Assembly: GCF_026340255.1 (NCBI RefSeq)
Contig: NZ_JAPEPJ010000001.1
Span: 4,178,501 to 4,242,500 of the forward strand
DNA from: Streptomyces sp. NBC_01408
GTDB taxonomy: Bacteria > Actinomycetota > Actinomycetes > Streptomycetales > Streptomycetaceae
Direction: 5' to 3'
DNA length: 64,000 nucleotides
Each line of letters starts with the position of its first letter. The stretch's first letter is position 1. Both the position numbers and the translations under genes were made by a program. Below, piece by piece: positions 52,985-62,290 of the stretch. Below the pieces are notes generated by a model. It was not told where the DNA came from. It ran no database searches and saw only the letters and a program-made list of their open reading frames with translations.

Positions 52985-53603
52985 CCGCACCGGTGCCATG
53001 CACGCCGTGTCGCCGGTCGAGCCGCTGACCCTGAAGATCCTGGTCGCGGGCGGCTTCGGGGTGGGCAAAACCACCCTGGTCAGTGCGGTGAGTGAGATCA
53101 GGCCGCTACGGACCGAGGAACAGCTCTCGGAACCGGGCATCGGCATCGACGACACCGGGGGAGTGGAGGGCAAGAGCACCACGACCGTGGCCATGGACTT
53201 CGGGCGCATCACGCTCCGCGAGGACCTGGTGCTGTACCTGTTCGGCACACCCGGACAGGACCGCTTCTGGTTCCTGTGGGACGAGCTGGCCCAGGGCTCC
53301 CTCGGCGCCGTGGTCCTCGCCGACACCCGCCGCCTCGCGGACTGCTTCGCCGCCATCGACTACTTCGAGCGGCGCGAGATCCCGTTCGTGGTCGCCGTCA
53401 ACTGCTTCGACGGCGCGGACCGGCACCCCGTGGTGACCGTACGGGAGGCCCTCGACCTCGACCCCGGGGTACCGGTGCTCCTGTGCGACGCCCGGGACCG
53501 GGAGTCGGTGAAGGACGTCCTGGTGGGGGTCGTGGAACACGCGATGTCGCTGGCCCGGTCGCGGCGCCGGAGCCTGACACCGGGATCCTTTCCTGAAGCC
53601 TGA
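52965..53603 (+). CDS. cvnD: conservon small GTPase CvnD
   Basis: The 212-residue Ras-like GTPase of the MglA/CvnD group has P-loop GGFGVGKT (29-36), a G3 box reading FGTPGQDRF and, in place of NKxD, VAVNCFD, a known Cvn variation. It should cycle between GTP and GDP under CvnA-C control. No P450 (CvnE) follows; a terminator lies at 53653-53688. Confidence 0.94.
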   Translation: MAFGRSSRTGAMHAVSPVEPLTLKILVAGGFGVGKTTLVSAVSEIRPLRTEEQLSEPGIGIDDTGGVEGKSTTTVAMDFGRITLREDLVLYLFGTPGQDRFWFLWDELAQGSLGAVVLADTRRLADCFAAIDYFERREIPFVVAVNCFDGADRHPVVTVREALDLDPGVPVLLCDARDRESVKDVLVGVVEHAMSLARSRRRSLTPGSFPEA

Positions 53604-53652
53604 CAGCAGGCCCGGCGCCGGAGCCCCGTACGGCGGGTGGCCTGACATGGAG

Positions 53653-53688
53653 GCGGCCCGTACCCCCGCCGACTGGGGTACGGGCCGC
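53653..53688 (+). terminator. terminator of the conservon
   Basis: A perfect 14-bp stem (53653-53666 with 53675-53688), an 8-base loop and a short TCTC tail lie 50 bases after the cvnD stop. Confidence 0.8.
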
Positions 53689-53791
53689 GGCTCTCATGGG
53701 GGGATGCGGGGTCCCAGTCGCGGCGCGGGACTGTGGAGCGAGTGTGAACCCGCCGCAGGGGGCCGTCAAGCACCCCGACAACACGCGCTGT

Positions 53792-54982
53792 TCAGCGCAC
53801 GGCGACCACGGCCGACCCGTGTCCGAACAGCCCCTGGTTGGCGGTGATCCCGGCCCGCGCCCCGGGAACCTGCCGGTCCCCGGCCGTACCCCGCAGCTGC
53901 CACGTCAGCTCGCACACCTGGGCGATCGCCTGCGCCGGCACCGCCTCCCCGAAGGAGGCCAGCCCGCCGCTGGTGTTGACGGGGATCCGCCCGCCGAGGG
54001 CCGTCGCCCCCTCCCGTACGAGCTTCGCCCCCTCGCCCTCCCCGCACAGGCCGATGTCCTCGTACCACTCCAGCTCCAGCGCGGTGGACAGGTCGTACAC
54101 CTCGGCGAGCGAGAGGTCGTCCGGCCCGAGCCCGGCCTCCTCGTAGGCGGCGCGGGCAATCGAGGACCGGAACGAGCCGGGCGCCGGGCGCACCGCCACC
54201 GAGGAGTCGGTGGCGATGTCGGGCAGGTCCAGGACGGTCCGCGGATAGGTCGGCGTCACCGTGGACACGGCGCGGATCCGCACCGGGTCCGCGATCCCGC
54301 GCGAGCGTGCGAAGTCCATGCTGCTCAGCACCAGGGCCGCGCCCCCGTCCGAGGTGGCGCAGATGTCCAGCAACCGCAGCGGATCGGCGACGACGGCCGA
54401 GGCGGCGACCTCGTCGGCGGTCACGGTCTTGCGGTAGCGGGCGTTCGGGTTGAGCGCCCCGGCCGCCGCGTTCTTCACCTTGACCTGGGCGAAGTCCTCC
54501 GGGGTGTCCCCGTACACGGCCATCCGGCGGCGCGCGTACAGCGCGAAGTACGCCGGGTTGGTGGCTCCCAGCACACGGAAGCGCAGCCAGTCCGGATCGT
54601 CCGGCCGCTCGCCTCCCGCCGGCGCGAAGAAGCCCTTGGGCGCGGCGTCCGCCCCCACCACCAGCACGACGTCGGCCAGCCCGGCCAGGATCTGCGCCCG
54701 GGCCGTCCCGATCGCCTGCGCCCCCGACGCGCAGGCGGCGTACACGCTGGTCACCCGAGCCCCCTGCCAGCCGAGGGCGCGGGCGAAGGTCGCCCCGGCC
54801 ACGTAGCCCGGGTAGCCGCCCCGTACGGTGTCGGCGCCGACGACGGACTGCACGTCCGTCCAGTCCAGACCGGCGTCGGCGAGCGCCGCCCGCGCGGCGG
54901 CCCGCCCGTACTCGACGAAGCTGCGGCCCCATTTGCCCCACGGGTGCATCCCGGCGCCGAGGACGGCGACGTCGGCGCTCAC
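53792..54982 (-). CDS. lipid-transfer-type thiolase (SCPx/Ltp2-like)
   Basis: The 396-residue protein has the non-canonical thiolase fold. The active Cys is in TSVYAACASGAQAIG, and later motifs are EVYDLSTALELEWYEDIG and NTSGGLASFGEAVPAQAI. In place of a thiolase C-terminal Cys it ends ITANQGLFGHGSAVV. These enzymes work with DUF35 proteins as thiolases or retro-aldolases on steroid or branched acyl-CoA side chains. The DUF35 gene is immediately upstream (GTGA overlap), fitting that complex. Confidence 0.9.
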   Translation of the reverse strand: MSADVAVLGAGMHPWGKWGRSFVEYGRAAARAALADAGLDWTDVQSVVGADTVRGGYPGYVAGATFARALGWQGARVTSVYAACASGAQAIGTARAQILAGLADVVLVVGADAAPKGFFAPAGGERPDDPDWLRFRVLGATNPAYFALYARRRMAVYGDTPEDFAQVKVKNAAAGALNPNARYRKTVTADEVAASAVVADPLRLLDICATSDGGAALVLSSMDFARSRGIADPVRIRAVSTVTPTYPRTVLDLPDIATDSSVAVRPAPGSFRSSIARAAYEEAGLGPDDLSLAEVYDLSTALELEWYEDIGLCGEGEGAKLVREGATALGGRIPVNTSGGLASFGEAVPAQAIAQVCELTWQLRGTAGDRQVPGARAGITANQGLFGHGSAVVAVR

Positions 54983-55443
54983 GACCCGGCTCCCGCGGCG
55001 GGGACCGGCCGGAACCGCCAGGTGGTCCAGGCGGTCCCGGCGTCCTCGTTCAGTACGCCGCCCTCCACCTCGACCTCCGCCCCGACCGCCAGATCGGCCA
55101 GGGTCACCCCGGGCGCCGCCTGGCCCAGTACGACCATCCCCTCGGCCGCCAGCTCCACCGCGACCAGGGTGTACGGCTCCCAGGGCGCGTCCGGGTCGGA
55201 CACGTACGGGGCGGGTGGCCGGTACCGCCCGTCGGTGTAGGACCAGACCCGCCCGCGCGCGGACAGCGGCACCTCGGCGAGCTCGCCGCCGCCGGCGCAG
55301 TGCGGGTTGCGGCAGTACGCGTCCTCGCGCGGGAAGTACACGGTGGTGCAGGCGGAACACCGGGTGCCGAGCAGCCGGAAGCCGCCGTCTGGTCCGTGCT
55401 CGGTGAACCACCCGTCCACGACGGGTGTGCGTGTGAGTGCCAA
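54979..55443 (-). CDS. DUF35 OB-fold zinc-ribbon partner protein
   Basis: The 154-residue protein has a zinc ribbon (TRCSACTTVYFPREDAYCR, then CRNPHC) followed by an OB fold (VPLSARGRVWSYT). It starts at TTG with GGGGAGGGG upstream. Such proteins bind acyl-CoA and hold the thiolase partner encoded next. Its stop overlaps the thiolase start. Confidence 0.9.
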   Translation of the reverse strand: MALTRTPVVDGWFTEHGPDGGFRLLGTRCSACTTVYFPREDAYCRNPHCAGGGELAEVPLSARGRVWSYTDGRYRPPAPYVSDPDAPWEPYTLVAVELAAEGMVVLGQAAPGVTLADLAVGAEVEVEGGVLNEDAGTAWTTWRFRPVPAAGAGS

Positions 55444-55504
55444 GACCCCTCCCCTGCCGAATCTGACGCATCGTCAGGAGTCTGCCACGGGAGGACCGGC
55501 CCGG

Positions 55505-55843
55505 TCACCGGTTCTCGGCAAGCCACTTCTGGGCGATCTCGGCCAGCTCCGCGTCCCGGCCGGCCAGCATCATCCGGATCATCTGGGCGTCCCCGCGCAG
55601 CGACCACCCCGGATTCCCGAAGGTCGCCGGATTGTTCCCCTCGATCAGGAAGTGCGCGGGCCAGGCCGTCCCGTACCCGATCAGGGGGAGCGCCGCGAGA
55701 TACCGCTTGCGGCCACGGGCCAGCCCGTAGGCCGTCACGGCGAGACCGGTGAGGGTCCCGGCGAGGTGCACCCAGCGGGTGGCGGCGCGGGAATGCATGG
55801 CGACGTAGTAGGGCCAGAACTCCTCGTACGAACTGAATGTCAT
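55505..55843 (-). CDS. DUF962 (Mpo1-like) membrane protein
   Basis: The 112-residue protein begins with FSSYEEFWPYYVAMHS and has conserved His residues before two hydrophobic helices. DUF962 includes yeast Mpo1, an iron-dependent 2-hydroxy fatty-acid dioxygenase; the bacterial function is untested. It lies between the VanX-like and DUF35 genes on the same strand. Confidence 0.8.
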   Translation of the reverse strand: MTFSSYEEFWPYYVAMHSRAATRWVHLAGTLTGLAVTAYGLARGRKRYLAALPLIGYGTAWPAHFLIEGNNPATFGNPGWSLRGDAQMIRMMLAGRDAELAEIAQKWLAENR

Positions 55844-55856
55844 ACGGGCACGGTAC

Positions 55857-56591
55857 TCACGGCCGCACGGCGGCGACAGCGACCGGGAAATCGAAATGCG
55901 TCTCCGGAAACGCCTCGGGCCGCAAGGTGAAGTGCCACCACTCCTCCGGGAGGTTGACGAAACCCTGCTCCCCGAGCGCACCCTTCAGCACCTGCCGGTT
56001 GGCCCGCGCCGCGGCCCCGATCCGCGGATCGTCGGTGTGCGAGAGCGGATCGAAGAAATCGAAGGGAGTCCCCATGTCCACCTCCCGCCCCGAGAGCTCC
56101 ACCAGGGTCAAGTCGACCGTACTCCCGCGGCTGTGCCCGGACTTCTCCGCGATGTACCCCTCGGGAATCAGCCGGCCGCGCTCCACGTTCGGATAGAACT
56201 CCGCCTTCGCCCGCGCGTCCCCGGGGCCGTCGGGCTCGCGGGCCCACCGCACGAAGTGGTCGACCGCCCGCTGGGGCCGGTAGCAGTCGTACACCCGCAG
56301 CGCGTACCCGCGCCGCAACAGCCCCCGCTGCGCCCGCCGCAGCGCCTGCGCCGCGGGACGGGCCAGCAGGCAGACGGGCTCCTCGTACCCGTCCACCACC
56401 CCGCCGGTGAAATTCCACGCACCGGCGTACCGCATGTCCTGACGGATACTCGGATCCACCTCGCGCAGCGCGACGAACCCGGCCGAAGCGGAGCCCTTTG
56501 CCGGTACGGCCACGAACCCTCCGGCGGGCACCGCCGCGAGCACCCCGGCAGCGAGCCCCACAACAACCCTGATCCACATACCCCTTGGCAT
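55857..56591 (-). CDS. exported D-Ala-D-Ala dipeptidase (VanX-like)
   Basis: The 244-residue zinc peptidase has a short membrane or signal sequence (WIRVVVGLAAGVLAAVPAGG). The M15D motif SGHSRGSTVDLTL holds the zinc His and Asp, and EEWWHFTL holds the catalytic Glu and third zinc ligand. It would split D-alanyl-D-alanine in the envelope and recycle wall peptides. No vanH/vanA genes are near, so vancomycin resistance is not implied. The start is uncertain: ATG 56591 or 56579, neither with a clear ribosome site. Confidence 0.85.
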   Translation of the reverse strand: MPRGMWIRVVVGLAAGVLAAVPAGGFVAVPAKGSASAGFVALREVDPSIRQDMRYAGAWNFTGGVVDGYEEPVCLLARPAAQALRRAQRGLLRRGYALRVYDCYRPQRAVDHFVRWAREPDGPGDARAKAEFYPNVERGRLIPEGYIAEKSGHSRGSTVDLTLVELSGREVDMGTPFDFFDPLSHTDDPRIGAAARANRQVLKGALGEQGFVNLPEEWWHFTLRPEAFPETHFDFPVAVAAVRP

Positions 56592-56602
56592 ACCATCGCG
56601 GG

Positions 56603-57112
56603 ATGCCGGCACAGCTGAAGGACTCGCACTGCTCCACCTGCGGAGCGCCGTACGGATCGACCGCCTGGCCCCGCACCTGCACCGCGTGCGGCGCCACCGC
56701 CTACCGCAACCCGCTCCCGGTCGCCGTCACCCTCCTCCCCGTCGAGGACGAGCACGGCACCGGCCTCGTCGTCATCACGCGCACCATCGAACCGGCCCTC
56801 GGCGGGGTCGCCCTGCCCGGCGGCTTCATGGACTTCGGTGAGGACTGGCGCGAGTCCGTCGTCCGCGAACTCCGCGAGGAGACCGGCATCACCGCCCCGG
56901 CCTCGGACGTCACCCTGGCCGACGCCCTGAGCTCCCCGGGGGGCCACCTGCTCCTCTTCGGCCTCCTGCCGAAGCGCCCGGCCGCCGCCCTGCCCGCCTC
57001 GACGGCGACCGACGAGACCACGGGCTGGCACATCCTCCGGACCCCCACGGAACTGGCCTTCCCCCTGCACACCCAAGCGGCGGCCAACTGGTTCGCGGGC
57101 ACGTACGCCTGA
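56603..57112 (+). CDS. NUDIX hydrolase with zinc ribbon
   Basis: The 169-residue protein has a zinc ribbon (C10, C13, C26, C29) and a complete NUDIX box from G74 to I96 (GFMDFGE...RELREETGI). This layout resembles NADH pyrophosphatase NudC without its SQPWPFPxS signature, so the substrate is open. TACCAT lies exactly six bases before the ATG, a leaderless pattern, and the gene is divergent from the VanX-like gene with 11 bases between starts. Confidence 0.88.
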   Translation: MPAQLKDSHCSTCGAPYGSTAWPRTCTACGATAYRNPLPVAVTLLPVEDEHGTGLVVITRTIEPALGGVALPGGFMDFGEDWRESVVRELREETGITAPASDVTLADALSSPGGHLLLFGLLPKRPAAALPASTATDETTGWHILRTPTELAFPLHTQAAANWFAGTYA

Positions 57113-57148
57113 CCCCTGCGGGGGGCTTGGCCGGGTGCGGCGCCGTTG

Positions 57149-57556
57149 CTGGGGCTCTGCCCCAGGCCCCGCGCCTCAATCGCCGGCGGGGCTGGGTTTG
57201 GCCTTGGCCCTGGCGGGGGCTTGGCCGGGTGCTGCTGTGGGTCGGGGCCGCTCCGGAGCGTCTCCTCGGCTCGCGCACTGAGCCCCGGCTACGAGAGTCC
57301 GGCCCGGGTTGCGCGCTCGTCCTGCGGGGACTCTCCTGCGCGACCCCGCCCCACGCCCAGGCTCCGGAAGCAGGGCCCGGGCCGGGCTGGGCGTTTGGCG
57401 GGACTCGTGGTGGAGGGGAGTGGGGACGCGCAGGGTTGTCCCCGCAGGACGAGCGCGCAACCTGGGCCGATGGCGTCGGGTCAGGCTCAGTGCGCGAGCC
57501 GAGGAGACAACCCGGAGCGGCCCCGCGGACCGACCCCACCGACCAGGCCGCCTGCC
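57149..57556. repeat. nested palindromic repeat, inverted and truncated copy 2
   Basis: The sequence is the reverse complement of most of 37965-38406. It starts with the GCGCCTCAATCGCCGGCGGG arm and keeps both inner arms (57245-57345 and 57424-57520). It ends near GACCAGGCCGCCTG without the second outer arm. It occupies the convergent gap between the NUDIX and GH31 genes. Confidence 0.85.
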
Positions 57557-57604
57557 CCAGGGGCCCGGGCGTAGCCGAGCCGAACCCGCCGAGCCGACCG
57601 CAGG

Positions 57605-59998
57605 TCAGACGCCTCGTACCGTCACGCCCTCGACCGCGTTCCCCGCCTCGTCCTCCACCACCACCGCGTCCCCGAGCCAGCGCACCACGTACCGCTCCAC
57701 CTCGCCCGGCTCGAAGCCCGGCCCCGGGTCGCGGATCACCACCCCGCCGCCCGTGCGCCCGCGCGCCGGCGCCCAGGCCTCCAGGGTCACCGCCCCGGCC
57801 CCGGCCCCGGCCCCGCCCCCGGCCCCCTCCCCGTCGCCGCCGGCACCCGCCCGGACCGCCAGCACCGCGCCCGCCCGCGCCAGCACCGGGATCCGCCCCG
57901 GCGGGGCGTCGAGGAGGACCTGGCCCGGGCCCTCGTACGCCGCCCCGGTCGCGGTGTCGTACCACCGCCCCCGCGGCAGCCGCACCGCCCGCCGGTCCGC
58001 CCCGCACTCCATCACCGGGGCCACCAGCAGCGCGTCGCCGAGCAGGAACGCGTCCTCGCAGTCCCGCAGCCCCCGCTCCTCCGGCGCCCCCCACCACAGC
58101 GGCCGCACGTAGGGGGCCCCGGTCCGCCGCGCCAGATGGGCCAGCGTCACGAAGTACGGCCGCAGCCGCTCCCGCTCCGCCAGCACCGCCCGCGCGTGCT
58201 CCTCCACCTCCGGCCCGAACTCCCACGGCTCCCGCCGCCCGGCCCACAGCGCCGAGTGGGTCCGGAACAGCGGCAGGTACGCCCCGAGCTGGAGCCACCG
58301 CAGGTACAGCTCGCCCGACGGCGACCCGCCGAAGCCCCCCACGTCCGGCCCCGAGTACGGCACCCCGCACAGCCCCAGCCCCAGCACCAGCGCGAGGGAG
58401 GCCCGCAGCCCCTCCCAGCTGGTCTCGACGTCGCCCGACCACGTGCCCCCGTACCTCTGCATCCCCGCCCAACCCGACCGCGAGAACAGGAACGGCCGCT
58501 CGGCGGGCCGCAGCCGCAGCAGCCCCTCCCACCCCGCCCGCGCCATCGCGAGCGCGTACACGTTGTGCCCCTCCCGGTGGTCCCCGCCCGCGCCGTCCAA
58601 CGCGTGCCGCGCCGACCGGGGCAGCGTGGCGTCCCCGAACGGGGCGAAGGAAACCGGCTCGTTCATGTCGTGCCAGAAGCCGGCGAAGCCCCGCGCGAGC
58701 CGCTCCTCGTACAGCCCGCCCCACCACTCCCGCACCGCCGGATCAGTGAAGTCCGGATACGCACACGAGCCCGGCCAGACCTCGCCGCGCACCTCCACGC
58801 CCCGCGCGTCCCGTATGAAAGCCCCGCCCGGCCCCACCGCCAGCCCCGACGCGTGCACCGCGTCCCCGGCCTTCACCGCCGGATCGACGATGGAGACCAG
58901 CCGCACCCCCCGCTCACCCAACTCCCGCGCCAGCCCCGGCAGATCCGCGAACCGCTCCTCGTCCACCGTGAAGACCCGGTGGCCGTCGTAGTGGTCGATG
59001 TCCAGATGCACGGCCGACAGCGCGAGCCCACGTTCCGCATAGCCCCCGACCACCCGCCGCACCTCCGCAGCACTGCCGAACCCCCACCGCGCGTGCTGGT
59101 ACCCCAAGGCCCACTCCGGCGGCACCGCCGCGGCGCCCGTCAGCCCCGACCAGCCCTGCAGCACCCGCGCCGGCGTCCCCGTCAGCACCCAGCACCTGAG
59201 CGGTCCGCCCTCCACGCGCAGCTCGCTCGACCCCGCCCGGTCCGCCCCCGAGCCAGCGCCCTCCTCGCCTTCGCGCAGCGTCACCCGCCCGTCCCAGGAG
59301 TTGTCGTGGAACACCAGGTGCGTCCCCGCGTCCGCCACCACCATCTGCACCGGCATCGTGATGTACAGCGGATCGTCCCCCCGCCCGAAACCGCCCTTCG
59401 GGTCGGTGTTCCACAGCCGGTACACCCCGTCCCGCAGCCGCGGCCCCGCCGCCCGCCCGCCCAGCCCGAAGAACCGCGCGTCCGCCGGCACCTCGCTGCG
59501 CTGCACCCACCGCGTCCCGGCCCCCTCGGCGCCGTCCACCGGCTCCCACCACCGCGGCGGCAGCTCCCGCCGCAGCACCGTCCCGCCCGGAGTGCGCACC
59601 TCCACCGCGCCGTGCCGCGACACCGCCACCGTCACCCGCTCCGACACCACCCGCCAGCCGCCCTCGGTGTCGGGCTCCAGCACGGCTCGCGGATCCGGCT
59701 CCGGCCCGCTGCCCACCACTGCGTACGAGGGCGTCGGCGCGGCCCCGTCCCAGCCCCAGAACACCGCGCCGCCCACGGTGACCCGTACCAGCAGCTCCGA
59801 GCGGGCGAAGCGCAGCACGCCCCCGCCCGGCCGCGGCTCCGTACCGGTCAGCAGCCCCGGCACCCGCGCCCGCTCCGCGCCCCGGCGCGGGAGCCCCACC
59901 GCATCCGCGCGCCGGTGGCGCCAGGCGGACAGCAGGGCCCGCCGTCCGCGCTCCGTACCGATGTCCTTGACCGCACGCACCAGATCACGACCGTCCAT
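57605..59998 (-). CDS. GH31 alpha-glucosidase
   Basis: The 797-residue glycoside hydrolase has the GH31 nucleophile D444 in FAGFWHDMNEP and acid/base D523 in GTWSGDVETSW. The N-terminal galactose-mutarotase-like domain and a distal beta domain rich in Gly/Ala (GAGGGAGAGAGAV) flank the barrel. No signal peptide is seen, so it acts on imported malto- or isomalto-oligosaccharides. AGGG lies eight bases before the ATG at 59998. Confidence 0.93.
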   Translation of the reverse strand: MDGRDLVRAVKDIGTERGRRALLSAWRHRRADAVGLPRRGAERARVPGLLTGTEPRPGGGVLRFARSELLVRVTVGGAVFWGWDGAAPTPSYAVVGSGPEPDPRAVLEPDTEGGWRVVSERVTVAVSRHGAVEVRTPGGTVLRRELPPRWWEPVDGAEGAGTRWVQRSEVPADARFFGLGGRAAGPRLRDGVYRLWNTDPKGGFGRGDDPLYITMPVQMVVADAGTHLVFHDNSWDGRVTLREGEEGAGSGADRAGSSELRVEGGPLRCWVLTGTPARVLQGWSGLTGAAAVPPEWALGYQHARWGFGSAAEVRRVVGGYAERGLALSAVHLDIDHYDGHRVFTVDEERFADLPGLARELGERGVRLVSIVDPAVKAGDAVHASGLAVGPGGAFIRDARGVEVRGEVWPGSCAYPDFTDPAVREWWGGLYEERLARGFAGFWHDMNEPVSFAPFGDATLPRSARHALDGAGGDHREGHNVYALAMARAGWEGLLRLRPAERPFLFSRSGWAGMQRYGGTWSGDVETSWEGLRASLALVLGLGLCGVPYSGPDVGGFGGSPSGELYLRWLQLGAYLPLFRTHSALWAGRREPWEFGPEVEEHARAVLAERERLRPYFVTLAHLARRTGAPYVRPLWWGAPEERGLRDCEDAFLLGDALLVAPVMECGADRRAVRLPRGRWYDTATGAAYEGPGQVLLDAPPGRIPVLARAGAVLAVRAGAGGDGEGAGGGAGAGAGAVTLEAWAPARGRTGGGVVIRDPGPGFEPGEVERYVVRWLGDAVVVEDEAGNAVEGVTVRGV

Positions 59999-60242
59999 GG
60001 AGATCACCCTGCCACCGGGCCCCCGCCGCAGGTGCTGCGTTCAACTGCCGTTCACCCGCAGGCGATCACCGGCGACCGGTGGCGGCCCACATGCCGCCCG
60101 CCCCGCGAGCGGCGATGACGACTCTGGTGCGGATGTCGATCACGTGGCATGGTCCCCTGTGAGCCGCCGCGCACCCACCCGCCGCGCGATGGCACCGTAC
60201 GCACACGAAGCGCGAGCGCCAGACCTGACCGGGAGCCCACCC

Positions 60243-62219
60243 ATGACCTCAGCCACGCAGCCGGAACCCCTCTGGGCCCCGGGCCCCGACCGGATCGCAG
60301 CGGCCCGGATCACCGCCTTCCAGGCGTGGGCCGCCGAGCGGTACGGGGCCCCCGCGGACGGCGGCTACCCCGCCCTGCACAGCTGGTCCGTCGACGAGCT
60401 CGACACCTTCTGGCAGGCCGTCGCCGACTGGTTCGACGTCCGGTTCACCACCCCGTACACGTCCGTCCTCGCCGACCGCTCCATGCCCGGCGCGCGCTGG
60501 TTCACCGGCGCCACCCTCAACTACGCCGAGCACGCCCTGCGCGCCGCCGAGGACCCGGCCCGCGCCGACGACCCCGCCCTGCTGTACGTCGACGAGACCC
60601 ACGAGGCCACCCCCGTCACCTGGGCCGAGCTCCGCCGCCAGGTCGCAGCGCTCGCCGCCGAACTGCGCGCCCTCGGCGTACGCCCCGGCGACCGGGTCAG
60701 CGGCTACCTCCCCAACATCCCCGAAGCCGTCGTGGCCCTCCTCGCCACCGCTGCCGTCGGCGGCGTCTGGACCTCCTGCGCCCCCGATTTCGGCGCCCGC
60801 AGCGTCCTGGACCGCTTCCAGCAGGTCGAGCCGGTCATCCTCTTCGCCGTCGACGGCTACCGCTACGGAGGCAAGGAGCACGACCGCCGCGACACCGTCG
60901 CCGAGCTCCGCGCCGAACTGCCCTCCCTGCGCGCCGTCGTCCACATCCCGCTGCTCGGCACCCCGGCCCCCGAGGGCGCCCTCGACTGGTCCGCCCTGAC
61001 CGCGGGAGACACCGAGCCCGTCTTCGAGCCGGTCCCCTTCGACCACCCCCTGTGGGTGCTGTACTCCTCCGGCACGACCGGCCTCCCCAAGGCCATCGTC
61101 CAGTCCCAGGGCGGCATCCTCCTCGAACACCTCAAGCAGCTCGGCCTGCACTGCGACCTGGGCCCCGAGGACCGGTTCTTCTGGTACACCTCCACCGGCT
61201 GGATGATGTGGAACTTCCTCGTCTCCGGCCTGCTCACCGGCACCACGGTCGTCCTCTACGACGGCAGCCCCGGTTACCCCGACACCGGCGCCCAGTGGCG
61301 CATCGCCGAGCGTACGAAGGCCACCCTGTACGGGACCTCCGCCGCGTACGTCATGGCCTGCCGCAAGGCCGAGGTCCACCCGGCCCGGGACTTCGACCTC
61401 TCCGCCGTGAAGTGCGTGGCCACCACCGGCTCCCCGCTGCCGCCCGACGGTTTCCGCTGGCTCCACGACGAGGTGGCCGAGGACCTCTGGATCGCCTCCG
61501 TCAGCGGCGGCACCGACGTCTGCAGCTGTTTCGCGGGCGCCGTCCCCACCCTGCCCGTCCACATCGGCGAGCTCCAGGCCCCCTGCCTGGGTACGGACCT
61601 CCAGTCCTGGGACCCGTCCGGCAAGCCCCTCATCGGCGAGGTCGGCGAACTCGTCGTCACCAACCCCATGCCGTCCATGCCGATCCACTTCTGGAACGAC
61701 CCCGACGGCAGCCGCTACCGCGAAAGCTACTTCGAGATGTTCCCCGGCGTCTGGCGCCACGGGGACTGGATCACCCTCACCGACCACGGCTCGGTGATCA
61801 TCCACGGCCGCTCCGACTCCACACTCAACCGCCAGGGCGTCCGGATGGGGTCCGCCGACATCTACGAGGCCGTCGAGCGACTCCCGGAGATCAAGGAATC
61901 CCTGGTCATCGGCCTGGAGGAGCCGAACGGCGGCTACTGGATGCCGCTCTTCGTCCACCTCGCCCCCGGCGCCACCCTGGACGATGACCTCCGCGGCCGC
62001 ATCAAGGCGACCATCCGCGAGGAACTCTCCCCCCGCCACGTCCCCGACGAGATCATTGAGGTCCCGGGCATCCCGCACACCCTCACCGGCAAGCGCATCG
62101 AGGTCCCCGTCAAGCGACTCCTCCAGGGCACGCCGATGGCCAAGGCGGTCAACCCCGGCTCCGTCGACAACATCGACCTCCTCCACTTCTACGAGGAGCT
62201 GGCCCGCACCCGCCGCTGA
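60243..62219 (+). CDS. acetoacetyl-CoA synthetase
   Basis: The 658-residue adenylate-forming enzyme activates acetoacetate with ATP and CoA. The P-loop is YSSGTTGLPKAIVQSQGG, other core motifs are YTSTGWMMWN and HGRSDSTLNRQGVRMG, and the C-terminal lysine is in TLTGKRIEVPVK. The acetoacetate-specific N terminus (RITAFQAWAAERYG) separates it from acetyl-CoA synthetase. GGGAG precedes the ATG. It may feed acetoacetate into polyketide or storage-lipid pools. Confidence 0.94.
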   Translation: MTSATQPEPLWAPGPDRIAAARITAFQAWAAERYGAPADGGYPALHSWSVDELDTFWQAVADWFDVRFTTPYTSVLADRSMPGARWFTGATLNYAEHALRAAEDPARADDPALLYVDETHEATPVTWAELRRQVAALAAELRALGVRPGDRVSGYLPNIPEAVVALLATAAVGGVWTSCAPDFGARSVLDRFQQVEPVILFAVDGYRYGGKEHDRRDTVAELRAELPSLRAVVHIPLLGTPAPEGALDWSALTAGDTEPVFEPVPFDHPLWVLYSSGTTGLPKAIVQSQGGILLEHLKQLGLHCDLGPEDRFFWYTSTGWMMWNFLVSGLLTGTTVVLYDGSPGYPDTGAQWRIAERTKATLYGTSAAYVMACRKAEVHPARDFDLSAVKCVATTGSPLPPDGFRWLHDEVAEDLWIASVSGGTDVCSCFAGAVPTLPVHIGELQAPCLGTDLQSWDPSGKPLIGEVGELVVTNPMPSMPIHFWNDPDGSRYRESYFEMFPGVWRHGDWITLTDHGSVIIHGRSDSTLNRQGVRMGSADIYEAVERLPEIKESLVIGLEEPNGGYWMPLFVHLAPGATLDDDLRGRIKATIREELSPRHVPDEIIEVPGIPHTLTGKRIEVPVKRLLQGTPMAKAVNPGSVDNIDLLHFYEELARTRR

Positions 62220-62222
62220 CAC

Positions 62223-62241
62223 CGGCCACTGTCAGTGGCCG
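62223..62241. repeat. perfect 19-base palindrome between two genes
   Basis: CGGCCACTG, T, CAGTGGCCG lies four bases after the acetoacetyl-CoA synthetase stop. It could be a terminator stem or a dimeric operator for the next gene. CTGAGT/ACTCAG (62250-62255, 62273-62278) forms a second repeat that overlaps a GATACT -10 candidate (62270-62275). Confidence 0.55.
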
Positions 62242-62290
62242 TGATTACTCTGAGTGAGCAAGTGATTGCGATACTCAGGGGGAGCCAGCC

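Noticed and set aside
55857..56591. Vancomycin-resistance gene
   Set aside because: VanX-like dipeptidases are common in wall recycling, and vanH, vanA and vanRS-type genes are absent from the neighbourhood.
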